Notes: generated by a model from the sequence alone, not told the origin. A stretch of 64,000 bases of DNA from Colwellia sp. C2M11 (GCF_018860915.1 NZ_JAHKQD010000011.1:25214-89213), one strand, 5' to 3'; positions 19,652-28,485 are shown, counted from the first letter of the stretch. Made by a program: numbers and translations.

Positions 19652-19712
19652 CTGTTCACAATAAAAACACTTATTTTAATAAGAAGTGTTTACATAAAAA
19701 ATGAGGAAGTTT

Positions 19713-20900
19713 ATGGATCCGTATATTAATGAATGGTTAAACCTAATTATCAGGTTTGCTCATCTTATTACTGGTATCGCTTGGATAGGTGCCTCTTTCT
19801 ATTTTGTTTGGTTAGACAATCATTTAGAAACACCACCACAAGAAAAAATGGATAAGGGTATTGGCGGTGATTTATGGGCCATTCATGGCGGTGGTTTCTA
19901 TGAAGTAGCTAAATATAAGCTTGCCCCACCTAAAATACCAACTACGTTACACTGGTTTAAATGGGAAGCCTATACTACGTGGATTACTGGTTTTTTATTA
20001 TTGTCACTGATGTTTTATGTTGGTGCAGAATCATACTTAATTGACCGACGGGTTGCCGATTTAACACAATTACAAGCGATTGTATTAGGTCTTGGCTCTA
20101 TTGTGGTTGGTGTCGGTATTTACGAATTTTTAGTACGTACTAAGTTAAGAAATCATGGCATTGTTTTAGGTTTGATTTTAATTGCCGTCGCAACGGCTTT
20201 ATCTTATGGTTTAACGCAGATATTTAGTGCACGTGGTGCCTATATGCATATGGGGGCAATCATAGGCACTATTATGGCAGGTAATGTATTTTTCGGTATT
20301 ATGCCGTCGCAACGAGCTTTAGTTAAAGCGGTTGAAGAAGGACGTGCACCAGATCCTAGCTATGGATTAAATGCCAAAGTTCGCTCAACACATAATACTT
20401 ATACAACACTGCCTATCATTTTTATTATGATATCAAATCATTATCCGATGACTTATAACCATAGTGCTAATTGGCTGGTATTAATCGCGATTATTTTAAT
20501 TACTGCCTCAGTGCGACAATATTTCGTATTACGTCATTTTGGTAAGCAAAAGCCCTTAGTGTTGGTTGGCTCTGTGGTCGCAACGATTGTTTTAGCTTTT
20601 CTAATCGCGCCTAAATCAGTTGAGTTAAACGAAGCACAAAAACAATTAACGGTAAGTGATACACAAGCAATGCAAATTATTGAACAACGTTGTAGCGCTT
20701 GTCATTCAAATAACAACACTGATGATATGTTTAAAACGGCACAAGCAGGAATTGTGTTTAATGATATTAATTCAATTAAACAATGGGCACCACGTATAAA
20801 AGCTCGGGTTATTGATGCTCAAGATATGCCTTTTATGAATAAAACTAACATGACAAAAGATGAGCGGACTCGTTTAGCTATTTGGTTAACTCAAAAATAA
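19713..20900 (+). CDS. puuD: Membrane-bound urate hydroxylase with cytochrome c domain
   Basis: Oxidises urate to 5-hydroxyisourate. It belongs to the PuuD family (COG3748), not to classic cofactor-free uricase. The protein has about eight membrane segments, from NLIIRFAHLITGIAWIGASF to the segment near residue 300, then a C-terminal cytochrome c domain with CSACH (327-331 from this start) and a probable axial Met in DMPFM. Electrons should pass to the respiratory chain. I choose ATG 19713 because GAGGAAG lies just before it; an ATG at 19701 would add four residues. It is the last gene of the catabolic cluster. Confidence 0.92.
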   Translation: MDPYINEWLNLIIRFAHLITGIAWIGASFYFVWLDNHLETPPQEKMDKGIGGDLWAIHGGGFYEVAKYKLAPPKIPTTLHWFKWEAYTTWITGFLLLSLMFYVGAESYLIDRRVADLTQLQAIVLGLGSIVVGVGIYEFLVRTKLRNHGIVLGLILIAVATALSYGLTQIFSARGAYMHMGAIIGTIMAGNVFFGIMPSQRALVKAVEEGRAPDPSYGLNAKVRSTHNTYTTLPIIFIMISNHYPMTYNHSANWLVLIAIILITASVRQYFVLRHFGKQKPLVLVGSVVATIVLAFLIAPKSVELNEAQKQLTVSDTQAMQIIEQRCSACHSNNNTDDMFKTAQAGIVFNDINSIKQWAPRIKARVIDAQDMPFMNKTNMTKDERTRLAIWLTQK

Positions 20901-20977
20901 AGGAAGTTAAGCTAGGCAAGCTTTGAATAGTGAAAAAGTAAAATAATAACTGAAGTTGTTGATCTTGGTTGAAAAAT

Positions 20978-21007
20978 ACCAATATTTATTATCTAATAAT
21001 TATTGGT
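20978..21007 (+). terminator. Hairpin after puuD
   Basis: A 13-bp stem with one mismatch (ACCAATATTTATT against AATAATTATTGGT) and a 4-base loop, 78 bp after the puuD stop. No T-run follows, so it may be a 3' stabilising hairpin rather than a true terminator. Confidence 0.4.
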
Positions 21008-21173
21008 TTGAACAGGTTATTTAAAGCTATTTAAATTATATTGTTTTTAACCAGTGATTATTTATAACAACTTATTTATAACCAATTGTTTATAAATAAA
21101 ATTTACTAAAGTTGTGTGTTAGGACTCGTTTTTTTAACATTTGTTTACTCGCGATTTTTAAATAGGGATTTTT

Positions 21174-21800
21174 GTGAAAAAAGTGAAAGAAACAGAAGGG
21201 GCTATTCGACAAAAGAATAAAGCTCTTATATTTAAAGCTGCTAAAAAAGAGTTTGTTACTCATGGCTTTAAAGGTGCATCGATCAAGCGTATTGCAGAGC
21301 GGGCTGGGATTGCTCGTGCTAATATTCATTACTACTTTAAAGATAAAACCGATTTGTATCAGCAAATTTTAAGTAATATTATCGAAGTTTGGAACAGAGA
21401 TTATGATACGTTAAATGCGAGTAGTGAGCCAAAAGCCGCGCTTAGTGCATACATTAGATCTAAGGTAATGCATTCTAAAAATGATCCCGATGCCTCTCGA
21501 ATATTTGCTAGTGAATTAATTCATGGCGCACCTGTTCTGCATGATTACCTAAATAATGATTTTAAAGTATGGTTGCAAAGTAAAGTTGTCGTTATTGAGG
21601 CTTGGATAAAAGAAGGTTTGATTGATGATGTTAATCCACATCATTTGCTATTCTTAATTTGGAGTTCTACGCAACATTATGCTGACTTTAATGTGCAAGT
21701 TGTTGCAGCACTCGATAAGAGGGCTATGGATGACGACGATTTTGAAGCGATTGTTGCTACATTAACGCATGTTATTCTTAAAGGTTGTGGCATCAGCTAA
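21174..21800 (+). CDS. TetR-family regulator, RutR-like
   Basis: A 208-residue regulator with an N-terminal TetR helix-turn-helix (about residues 12-60; GASIKRIAERAGIARANIHY is the recognition part). The C-terminal domain resembles E. coli RutR: EYIRLK-like AYIRSKV, ASRIFASELIHGAPVL, and IWSSTQHYADFNVQV, almost the same as RutR's IWASTQHYADFAPQV. RutR senses pyrimidines and also acts on purine genes in E. coli. Start is GTG at 21174 with AGGG upstream. It sits between the catabolic cluster and the uptake block, so it probably controls both through the TTGAC-N6-GTCAG sites. The effector (uracil, xanthine, urate or other) is unknown. Confidence 0.88.
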   Translation: MKKVKETEGAIRQKNKALIFKAAKKEFVTHGFKGASIKRIAERAGIARANIHYYFKDKTDLYQQILSNIIEVWNRDYDTLNASSEPKAALSAYIRSKVMHSKNDPDASRIFASELIHGAPVLHDYLNNDFKVWLQSKVVVIEAWIKEGLIDDVNPHHLLFLIWSSTQHYADFNVQVVAALDKRAMDDDDFEAIVATLTHVILKGCGIS

Positions 21801-21852
21801 TGTTGTTGTTTTTAAGCTGCCTAACTTCTAACTTTTCCTGTCCTTTTTTGAT

Positions 21853-21883
21853 GAAACTCAGCGATATTTAATCACTGAGTTTC
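21853..21883. repeat. Hairpin after the RutR-like gene
   Basis: A 9-bp perfect stem GAAACTCAG/CTGAGTTTC with a 13-base loop, 53 bp after the tetR stop. No clear T-run on either side; it may still help end transcription between the convergent genes. Confidence 0.45.
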
Positions 21884-21898
21884 CATTGAACAGTCGTT

Positions 21899-22064
21899 TT
21901 ATACCAATCTCACTAACTATGTGATCATTTCTACTTGCTAAAATCACCAACTACATCGTTATTTATTTAATAATTAGCACAACTAGTTATTGAAATAAAC
22001 GCCTTGTATTTGGCAATTTTTTCTACGTATAAATTTGTTCACTTAATTAATGAAACTGGTATTA
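21899..22064. repeat. MITE-like element with terminal inverted repeats
   Basis: About 165 bp of non-coding DNA bounded by TATACCAATCTCACTAA on the left and TTAATGAAACTGGTATTA on the right. The ends are imperfect inverted copies of each other (ATACCA-T-TCA-TAA). It fills the convergent gap between the regulator and the permease and ends 6 bp before the permease stop. Size, ends and lack of coding fit a miniature inverted-repeat element; no second copy was found in this window. Confidence 0.6.
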
Positions 22065-22069
22065 GCTCA

Positions 22070-23371
22070 CTATTCAGTATCCGTAATAATATCGGCATTT
22101 GGTAGTACTACATTCAACAATAAGGCAATAATTGAACCAGTCGTTATCCCTGAAGCTAAAATAACTTTGAGAAATTCAGGTAAGTGACTTAATAATTCAG
22201 GACGAACAGTGACTGCCATACCGGTAGCAATGCTGACAGCGATAATCATGCCATTTCGTTTCGTATGTTGAGTGGTAGATAAAATATTCACCCCTGCAGT
22301 AATAATCATGGCAAACATAACTAAGCCTGCACCACCTAATACAGGTAGAGGTATAGAGACAATCATAGCCCCTAAAACTGGGAATAAACCTGCCAGAACT
22401 AACATTGCACCTGTAATAGCAACCACATATCTACTGGCAACGCCTGTCATCCCAACAATACCAACATTTTGTGAAAAGGAAGAAAAAGGCGTCGTTGAAA
22501 ATACCGATGCTAGCGCTGAACCTAATCCATCACATAAAATACCACTTGATAGTTTTTTTCCGGTTAATTTAGTTTTTGTTACGTTAGACAGTGCAAGAAA
22601 ATCTCCGGTAGATTCCACTATTGTTACTAGGTAAGCGATAGACATTCCAATAATACCGCTAATTGGAAAGCTTAAACCAAAATGGAAAGGACTGGGTAAG
22701 GCAAATAATGGCGAACTTTCTACTGGCTTAAAGTCGATTACCCCTAAGGCTAAACAAACAAGGTAACCGACAAGCATGCCAATAACGACAGCAGCGGCAG
22801 ATAAAATACCTTTACCAAAGATAGATAATGTAACCACGGTTGCTAAAACTAGCAAACCTATGGCTAAATTAGACAGCGAAGCATAGTCATCTTGGCCTAC
22901 TTGACCACCAGCAAACCAATCAATTGCTACGGGTACTAATGATAGACCTATTAAAGTCACCACTGTGCCAGTAACAATAGGCGGGAAAAATTTTCTAATT
23001 ATTGGCATAAAAAAACTGCCAATGATCATTACAAGTGACGCAACCAAAGCCGAGCCTAAAATGCCTTCCACACCATATTCAAAACCAATCGCGATAGAGA
23101 CACCAACAAAGGTAAAACTCGTGCCCATAACACAAGGTAATCGAATACCAACAGGACCAAGCCCTTTACATTGAATAATAGTTACCACGCCCGAAATTAG
23201 CATTGCTGCGTTAACTAGGACAACAATATCCGCTACAGGAAGCTTTAACACTCCGCCAATGACTAGTGGGACTGTAATAATTGCACTTAGTGCAGCAAGT
23301 AAATGCTGTGCTGCGAGTAATATGGATGTCCCTAGTGGCGGTTTATCTTCAACGTTATATAAAATGTCCAT
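22070..23371 (-). CDS. NCS2-family xanthine/urate-type permease
   Basis: A 433-residue inner-membrane symporter with about 12-14 membrane segments. NCS2 marks are visible: QHLLAALSAIITVPL in the first segment, VESTGDFLAL with the substrate-site Glu, and TTPFSSFSQNVGIVGMTGVASRYV, which matches the Gln-Asn-x-Gly motif of XanQ and UacT. These favour xanthine or urate over uracil, in line with the context; the exact substrate is inferred. It is the last gene of the minus-strand uptake block, 52 bp after the exported nucleosidase gene. Confidence 0.88.
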   Translation of the reverse strand: MDILYNVEDKPPLGTSILLAAQHLLAALSAIITVPLVIGGVLKLPVADIVVLVNAAMLISGVVTIIQCKGLGPVGIRLPCVMGTSFTFVGVSIAIGFEYGVEGILGSALVASLVMIIGSFFMPIIRKFFPPIVTGTVVTLIGLSLVPVAIDWFAGGQVGQDDYASLSNLAIGLLVLATVVTLSIFGKGILSAAAVVIGMLVGYLVCLALGVIDFKPVESSPLFALPSPFHFGLSFPISGIIGMSIAYLVTIVESTGDFLALSNVTKTKLTGKKLSSGILCDGLGSALASVFSTTPFSSFSQNVGIVGMTGVASRYVVAITGAMLVLAGLFPVLGAMIVSIPLPVLGGAGLVMFAMIITAGVNILSTTQHTKRNGMIIAVSIATGMAVTVRPELLSHLPEFLKVILASGITTGSIIALLLNVVLPNADIITDTE

Positions 23372-23423
23372 AATGCCTACTTGAATTGTTATAAAATGAA
23401 TGTTTTTTTATAGGATTTCCGTT

Positions 23424-24299
23424 TTATAGTGTTGCTATATAATGCTTTACTGTATTTAGAACGAATTGCTGACAATCTTGCGCGGTTGAAGGATCATACT
23501 TTCCGCCATTAGTTAGATTATTTGATAACACACGAATACTTAGCATTGGAATGTTATATTCACTGGCAATCATTGCAGCGGCAGCGCCTTCCATTTCTTC
23601 CGCGCTGGTACCGAAATTTTTATGGAACCAGAGAATTCTATCAATTTCATTATTCCAAAAGTTAGCTGAGCCGATTGTACCTTCGACAACCTTGCCTCTT
23701 TTATATAAGCCTTTGACGGCGATAGCTGAATTTAATAGTGTTGGGCTACCCGCATAAAAACGTATTTTCTCAGCATCTTGGGCACCAGAGTCCTCTCCAG
23801 CACTACCTTTTGATGCCATAATATCCATGGGTATCCACGAAAATGGATCTGAGCCTTGGCCGTTTTTTTTATATGATGTTTTAAAGTTACCAATATTTAC
23901 GGTTCTTTTACCTAACACTATATCTCCAACCATTAGCGCAGGATCATGTCCGCCTGATGTTCCTTGGTTAATGATGGCTAAAGGTCGGTATCTCTCTATG
24001 GCAATAGCTGTTGCTGCGGCAGTATTTTCTAGCCCTTTGCCTGTTTCTGCGACGATAACAGGGTAGTTATCTAATGTGCCAATATAAAAAGTAAAATAAC
24101 CTGAGTATTCTATTCGAACATTTGACAGTCTTTTAGCTAGATACTCGGCTTCAATTGGCATTGGTGCTTCAATTAAAATTGGTTGTGGTGCTAACACTGC
24201 ACTTTCTGTAATCGTACTTTTCATTGTTGTTGCGTTAGCATTCAGTTGAATGAATAGCGCTGTAAACAGTAATATGAATTGGGTAAGTAGTTTATTCAT
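23424..24299 (-). CDS. Exported nucleoside phosphorylase/nucleosidase (MTAN superfamily)
   Basis: A 291-residue member of the PNP/UDP phosphorylase superfamily, closest in pattern to MTA/SAH nucleosidase, with a signal peptide (about 1-23, ending ANA). Glu50 (in APMPIEAE) lines up with MTAN Glu12, and Glu237 in EEMEGAA with the ribose-binding Glu. At the place of the catalytic Asp (ISD in E. coli) it has Asn260 (LSNN). In trimeric PNPs an Asn at the base-binding position favours 6-oxopurines, so inosine or guanosine may be the substrate. That is an inference. Being exported, it would cut nucleosides in the periplasm before base uptake by the neighbouring permease. Confidence 0.8.
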   Translation of the reverse strand: MNKLLTQFILLFTALFIQLNANATTMKSTITESAVLAPQPILIEAPMPIEAEYLAKRLSNVRIEYSGYFTFYIGTLDNYPVIVAETGKGLENTAAATAIAIERYRPLAIINQGTSGGHDPALMVGDIVLGKRTVNIGNFKTSYKKNGQGSDPFSWIPMDIMASKGSAGEDSGAQDAEKIRFYAGSPTLLNSAIAVKGLYKRGKVVEGTIGSANFWNNEIDRILWFHKNFGTSAEEMEGAAAAMIASEYNIPMLSIRVLSNNLTNGGKYDPSTAQDCQQFVLNTVKHYIATL

Positions 24300-24462
24300 A
24301 GGGCAGTCCTTAATGGGGCGGTAGCATAATGCTTAAAAATAAATAAAGATGAACTATTTAAACTTTTAATTTATATCAAAGCACATTGCGCGACATGGTT
24401 TACGCTAATTTATGTCCAACTGATATTGTTGTACCGTTGAATAGTTGCATTGACGAATAATA

Positions 24463-24502
24463 TAAAGACAGCAATAGTTAGACTTATTCATTGCTGTCTT
24501 TA
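24463..24502 (-). terminator. Terminator-like hairpin after the NUP gene
   Basis: A 13-bp perfect inverted repeat, TAAAGACAGCAAT/ATTGCTGTCTTTA, with a 14-base loop and a short T-rich tail on the minus strand. It lies 66 bp after the NUP-family stop and may separate it from the nucleosidase-permease pair. Confidence 0.65.
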
Positions 24503-24567
24503 TTGTTGCATCAGGCGATAGAGTTTATTAATTACAGAATTTACTCATTAGCCTGAGCTTAGTTAGT

Positions 24568-25689
24568 CTATTTCGTTTGGTAAGGAGGAGTCTCTTTATA
24601 TATAGACCAATTAGCGACTATATTGTCAACGACTATACTGCCGACAGAATAAGCAGACTCTAAAGACGATAACATGCCAGCAAAACCCTCTTCACCACTT
24701 TCCATTGCTAAGTTTTCAGCAGCAGTTAAACTGTCTGGCGGCATACTGTAATTACTTGCCGTGCGAAGTACCATAAAGCGGTTTTTATCTGCCTTTCCGG
24801 CGCTATCTAAATAAGTTAATGCTTGGTAACTACCCGTATCTTCCATACCTGAAGTAACAAAGTTTGCTTGATCGTCACTCCAAAATTTTGTCCATGAATT
24901 AGCCCATTCATTAAGTAATTTACCATGCCAGAATGTAGAAGCAGCCATGTGATCACCTTTTAATACAAAGGGCGGTAATTGAGCTTTAGGGTAGTTAACA
25001 TACTTAGCTCTTAATTTTTGCATTGCCGGGTAATCAGTCAGTGGAGTGTTTTTAGTTAGTTGATAGGCCCATTCAGCAAGCTCACCATTTATTTTATAGA
25101 CTTCACCAGCAGGCTGATGTTTAGTGTCTGACACTGTTTCATCTTTATATGGCCCATGTGAAAAAAGAGGAAAGTATCCGGTAGCCCAGTCTTTAGGTGC
25201 TTCGCGAGCGTCTATTTGATGTGCTAAATCACCATCAACTAACCATGTTGCCCATACTGCAGAGCCAATGGAAGCATCATGAGGATCAACACCTGCAATA
25301 CCTGCGACTAACCAATAGGCTTGAGTAAGGTCAAAGCGAGGGTCTAAGCCCAAAGCCATAATAGCAGCAGTTGCACGCGCTGTGCCCATGCCCGTTACCA
25401 TACCTAAAACACCTGTTTCTTCATTTAAGTATAAATCGTGGAAACCTTGTGGAAATTCATACTTGGTATTTAAGGCTTGTCCTTCTTTCCATAGCTGAAA
25501 TTCACCGGCTTTATCGCCCGAATCTTCACCAATTTCAAACATGTTAACAACAACAACTTTTACTTGAATTGGCTTAGTTTCTTCTATGGTTTGCGTGGCA
25601 GAATTTTGTGTAGCTGTTTTTACTGCACTGCAGCTAGATAGGGTGAACATTAAACCGAGTAAGGTTATTGGAACTAATAAATACTTCAT
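24568..25689 (-). CDS. NUP-family purine nucleoside permease/phosphorylase-like lipoprotein
   Basis: A 373-residue protein of the NUP family (COG5042), named after yeast purine nucleoside permease but built like a nucleoside phosphorylase. It has a lipoprotein signal with lipobox LSSC (Cys20). The conserved parts are VVVVNMFEIGEDSGDKAGEF, GMVTGMGTARATAAIMALG and YWLVAGIAGVDP. With no transmembrane segments, it is more likely a membrane-anchored periplasmic binding or cleaving protein than a channel. It follows the TonB receptor gene, beyond a terminator-like hairpin. Confidence 0.85.
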   Translation of the reverse strand: MKYLLVPITLLGLMFTLSSCSAVKTATQNSATQTIEETKPIQVKVVVVNMFEIGEDSGDKAGEFQLWKEGQALNTKYEFPQGFHDLYLNEETGVLGMVTGMGTARATAAIMALGLDPRFDLTQAYWLVAGIAGVDPHDASIGSAVWATWLVDGDLAHQIDAREAPKDWATGYFPLFSHGPYKDETVSDTKHQPAGEVYKINGELAEWAYQLTKNTPLTDYPAMQKLRAKYVNYPKAQLPPFVLKGDHMAASTFWHGKLLNEWANSWTKFWSDDQANFVTSGMEDTGSYQALTYLDSAGKADKNRFMVLRTASNYSMPPDSLTAAENLAMESGEEGFAGMLSSLESAYSVGSIVVDNIVANWSIYKETPPYQTK

Positions 25690-25744
25690 TGGGTCTCTCT
25701 ATGATAAAGATAAAATAACAGGAATATGTTTACTTTATATAAAC

Positions 25745-25784
25745 TTAAAAAAGACTCATATTCATATACTGAGTATGAGTCTTT
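25745..25784 (-). terminator. Terminator after the TonB receptor gene
   Basis: Perfect 10-bp stem AAGACTCATA/TATGAGTCTT with a 13-base loop. On the minus strand it is followed by TTTTTT, the form of an intrinsic terminator. It lies between the receptor and the NUP gene and could lower expression of the genes beyond it. Confidence 0.8.
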
Positions 25785-25810
25785 ACGACATTTTTGTGAG
25801 CTAGCTAATT

Positions 25811-28225
25811 TTAGAACTTGTAGCTGAATTTTGCTTGAACATGTCGTGGAAGTTCAGGTAATACTACTTGTCCACCAAATAGATCTGGGAAGTTAGAACG
25901 GTAGTATTTTTCATCGGTTAAGTTTTTAACGGTAAAACTTGCAGTCCAAGTTTCGGCATCATAAAACACACCAGCATTCATTAATGTATATGAAGGTAGT
26001 TCTACTGCTTGTGAGAAACCTGAGTAAGTTGAGCTGGCATTAACCACACTAGCATTTGCGGCAAAGCCATTTTGGAAATCATAAGTTGCGGTCACGCTGT
26101 ATATATCTTCAGGCATACCCGCTTTACGTCCGCCTTCTTCATCACCAACTAATGTTAAACCAATAACATTACCACCATAGATAAGAGCCGGATCACTTAA
26201 GTTAACTAAATCTTCAGCACCTAAGAAGCCAAACTGACCGCCATCTTGTATGGCTGTTAAGTTATAAACTTTAAGATTTGTATAACCTGCACTTAACACA
26301 AGTTGTTCGTTAAATACCCAGCGTAATTCAAATTCTGTTCCTTCATTACGCGTAGTGGCGTTAGTGGTTATTGACTGAGCATTAAAATCAGTACGTTCTT
26401 GCTCATAAAATGATAATGCAAAGTATAAGCTGTCATCTAAAAAGCTACCTTTTACACCATATTCAGTTAATTTTGAAACATCAAAAGCACCACTTTCTAA
26501 CTGAGCAACACCAATTTCTGCCCCTTGACCTGCAACCAATGTTCCTTGTTCAGCTAAAGTAATATAAGGAACTAAGCCAAAGTCTGACTTATATGAAATA
26601 CTGGTATTCCAAGATACACCATCTTCTGTTTTACTCGCGTCAGTAGTATTAGATGTATCGTATGAATCAGCAGAGCCTAATAATTTATAATCCAGTCTGG
26701 TTGTTTCAATATCTATAGTGTCGTAACGAAGACCTAATAAGACATTTAAGCCCCAATCCCAACTTAAATTTGACATCGCGGCGATACCGTAATCGGTATA
26801 ACTTCCTACGTCATAATTATCATAATCTTTATCAATTCTTGTCGCGAGTAAACGACGATCTAATGCAGTTGAAGGCATGGTTAGATCACGACGGTTAAAA
26901 TATTCATTGGTAAAATCATCAGCATGTTTGAAATTGGTGTATCGAACTGAAGGTGATATTTGTACTTGTGCGATCAATGAATCGAATTCATATTCATTTG
27001 AAAATACAAGCTTATTTTCAACAACATAACTATCATGTTTTTGAGCAAAACCGTATGCGTTTTCATTGATATTGTCATAGGCATCATAAAATAATTGGTT
27101 TTTAATTTCCCAACCATTATCAGTGTAATAAAACATATCTAAATATAGCGTAACAGCGGTATTTTTAAGTTGATCGTCGGCAGCGGTGAGTACTTGGTTA
27201 TGTGATAATGTACTTGTACCGGCGTTCTCTAGCATCATCGCTTCAGTTACTTCAGCGTCATTAAATGAGGTTGCAGGTACATAAAATAAGCTGTTACCCG
27301 CTAAGTTAACTGCGCCATATTCTTGATGTGAAATAGAGCCATCACCATTGGTATCTAAAGGTTTCGATGTACCCGTAGTATAAGAGCCGTTATCAATAAG
27401 GTCTTGTGTTAAACGGTTCCAACCTGCAACTTGATTACCATCGTATTTATGGTACATGCCACCTACTTCAAAACGGAAATTATCGGTAATGTCGCCATTA
27501 AAAGAGGCTTGAAATATAGTTTGATCCGTACCAGAGTTATCATAGAAACTACCTGAGTTTTCAATTTCACCATACAGATAGAAGCCCATTTCTTTCCCTG
27601 CTATTTTGGCAGGGCCACCAACTTCAGCTGTTATGACACTTTTATCCCAGCTACCTGTTGTGATAGAAAATTCACCTTTATTCTCATCTAAGTATTGTCC
27701 GCCAGTGGCACGAGAAGACTTAGGGGTAAAGTTTAAATAACCACCAATTTTTGATGGGCCATGAATTGGAGAAGCAGGGCCTCTAACAATATCAACACTA
27801 CTTGATGCACCAATAGGGGTCGGGAAGTTACCCGGGTTATCAAGACGTTTAACTCCTCTGAAGTAGTTTTCACCAGGTGTACCACGAACATCTAAAGAGC
27901 CAGCGACGCCAAAAAACGATTGTGTAAATGTACCAGGTGAAAATGCAACTAACTCATCAAGATCAGTGATAGCAAAACGTTCCATTTGCTGATTACTAAT
28001 TGTTGATACCGAGCGTGGCGTTTCTAGTATTGATTCACCAAAACCAAAAACAGATTCAACTGCTTGGCCAGGTAAGCTTCCTAGGGAACCTCTTACTTCT
28101 ATTTTTTCAATATTCTCATCAACTTTTTTAGTTTCTTCATCTGCTGCGAATACATTCGAAGTTAAGCTAAGACCTAATGCAATTGCAGAAGCAAGGTAAG
28201 TGGTTTTGTAGTTACGTAGTGTCAT
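25811..28225 (-). CDS. TonB-dependent outer-membrane receptor
   Basis: An 804-residue outer-membrane receptor with a signal peptide (1-27, ending VFA). A possible TonB box (IEKIEVRGS) is followed by the plug domain with ETPRSVSTISNQQMERFAI and FRGVKRL, and by a 22-strand-type barrel that ends in Phe (FSYKF). The plug resembles the siderophore-receptor subfamily (FhuA-like). Yet its neighbours are all purine genes and its upstream region has operator site 2, so a purine nucleoside or nucleotide ligand is inferred. No iron-regulatory site was recognised upstream. Confidence 0.9.
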   Translation of the reverse strand: MTLRNYKTTYLASAIALGLSLTSNVFAADEETKKVDENIEKIEVRGSLGSLPGQAVESVFGFGESILETPRSVSTISNQQMERFAITDLDELVAFSPGTFTQSFFGVAGSLDVRGTPGENYFRGVKRLDNPGNFPTPIGASSSVDIVRGPASPIHGPSKIGGYLNFTPKSSRATGGQYLDENKGEFSITTGSWDKSVITAEVGGPAKIAGKEMGFYLYGEIENSGSFYDNSGTDQTIFQASFNGDITDNFRFEVGGMYHKYDGNQVAGWNRLTQDLIDNGSYTTGTSKPLDTNGDGSISHQEYGAVNLAGNSLFYVPATSFNDAEVTEAMMLENAGTSTLSHNQVLTAADDQLKNTAVTLYLDMFYYTDNGWEIKNQLFYDAYDNINENAYGFAQKHDSYVVENKLVFSNEYEFDSLIAQVQISPSVRYTNFKHADDFTNEYFNRRDLTMPSTALDRRLLATRIDKDYDNYDVGSYTDYGIAAMSNLSWDWGLNVLLGLRYDTIDIETTRLDYKLLGSADSYDTSNTTDASKTEDGVSWNTSISYKSDFGLVPYITLAEQGTLVAGQGAEIGVAQLESGAFDVSKLTEYGVKGSFLDDSLYFALSFYEQERTDFNAQSITTNATTRNEGTEFELRWVFNEQLVLSAGYTNLKVYNLTAIQDGGQFGFLGAEDLVNLSDPALIYGGNVIGLTLVGDEEGGRKAGMPEDIYSVTATYDFQNGFAANASVVNASSTYSGFSQAVELPSYTLMNAGVFYDAETWTASFTVKNLTDEKYYRSNFPDLFGGQVVLPELPRHVQAKFSYKF

Positions 28226-28331
28226 GTCAGAGTGTTTCCCTTAAAATTTGTTCAGAACGCTAATTCAATTATTAGCAGTATTTATTTTTTATTATTATAT
28301 GAACTAATAAAGCAGAATTAATGCCAAGTAG

Positions 28332-28347
28332 TTGACTTAAGTGTCAG
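28332..28347 (+). promoter_or_regulatory. RutR-type operator, site 2 (upstream of TonB receptor)
   Basis: TTGACTTAAGTGTCAG, 107 bp before the receptor start. It keeps TTGAC-N6-GTCAG, with one half-site mismatch in the palindrome, and is followed by GTTTTTTA as at site 1. The location suggests the receptor has its own regulated promoter within the block. Confidence 0.65.
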
Positions 28348-28455
28348 TTTTTTATCCCGCTTTAATCTATTGTTTTTATTGTGTTTTATTTTCTTTGTGA
28401 AATTTTTTATGGGTAATGAACAATTGAGGGAAATTTATACAGCACTAGATTGGAG

Positions 28456-28485
28456 CAATTGCACCAACTTATGCTGGTGCAATTG
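28456..28485 (-). terminator. Hairpin after the unknown exported-protein gene
   Basis: Perfect 11-bp stem CAATTGCACCA/TGGTGCAATTG with an 8-base loop, 34 bp after the stop of the 28519-29490 gene. The T-run lies on the plus-strand side only, so termination of the minus-strand transcript is less certain. Confidence 0.55.

Noticed and set aside
24300..24462. CGACATG...ATGTCC pair upstream of the exported nucleosidase as a fourth operator
   Set aside because: Spacing and half sites do not fit TTGAC-N6-GTCAG.
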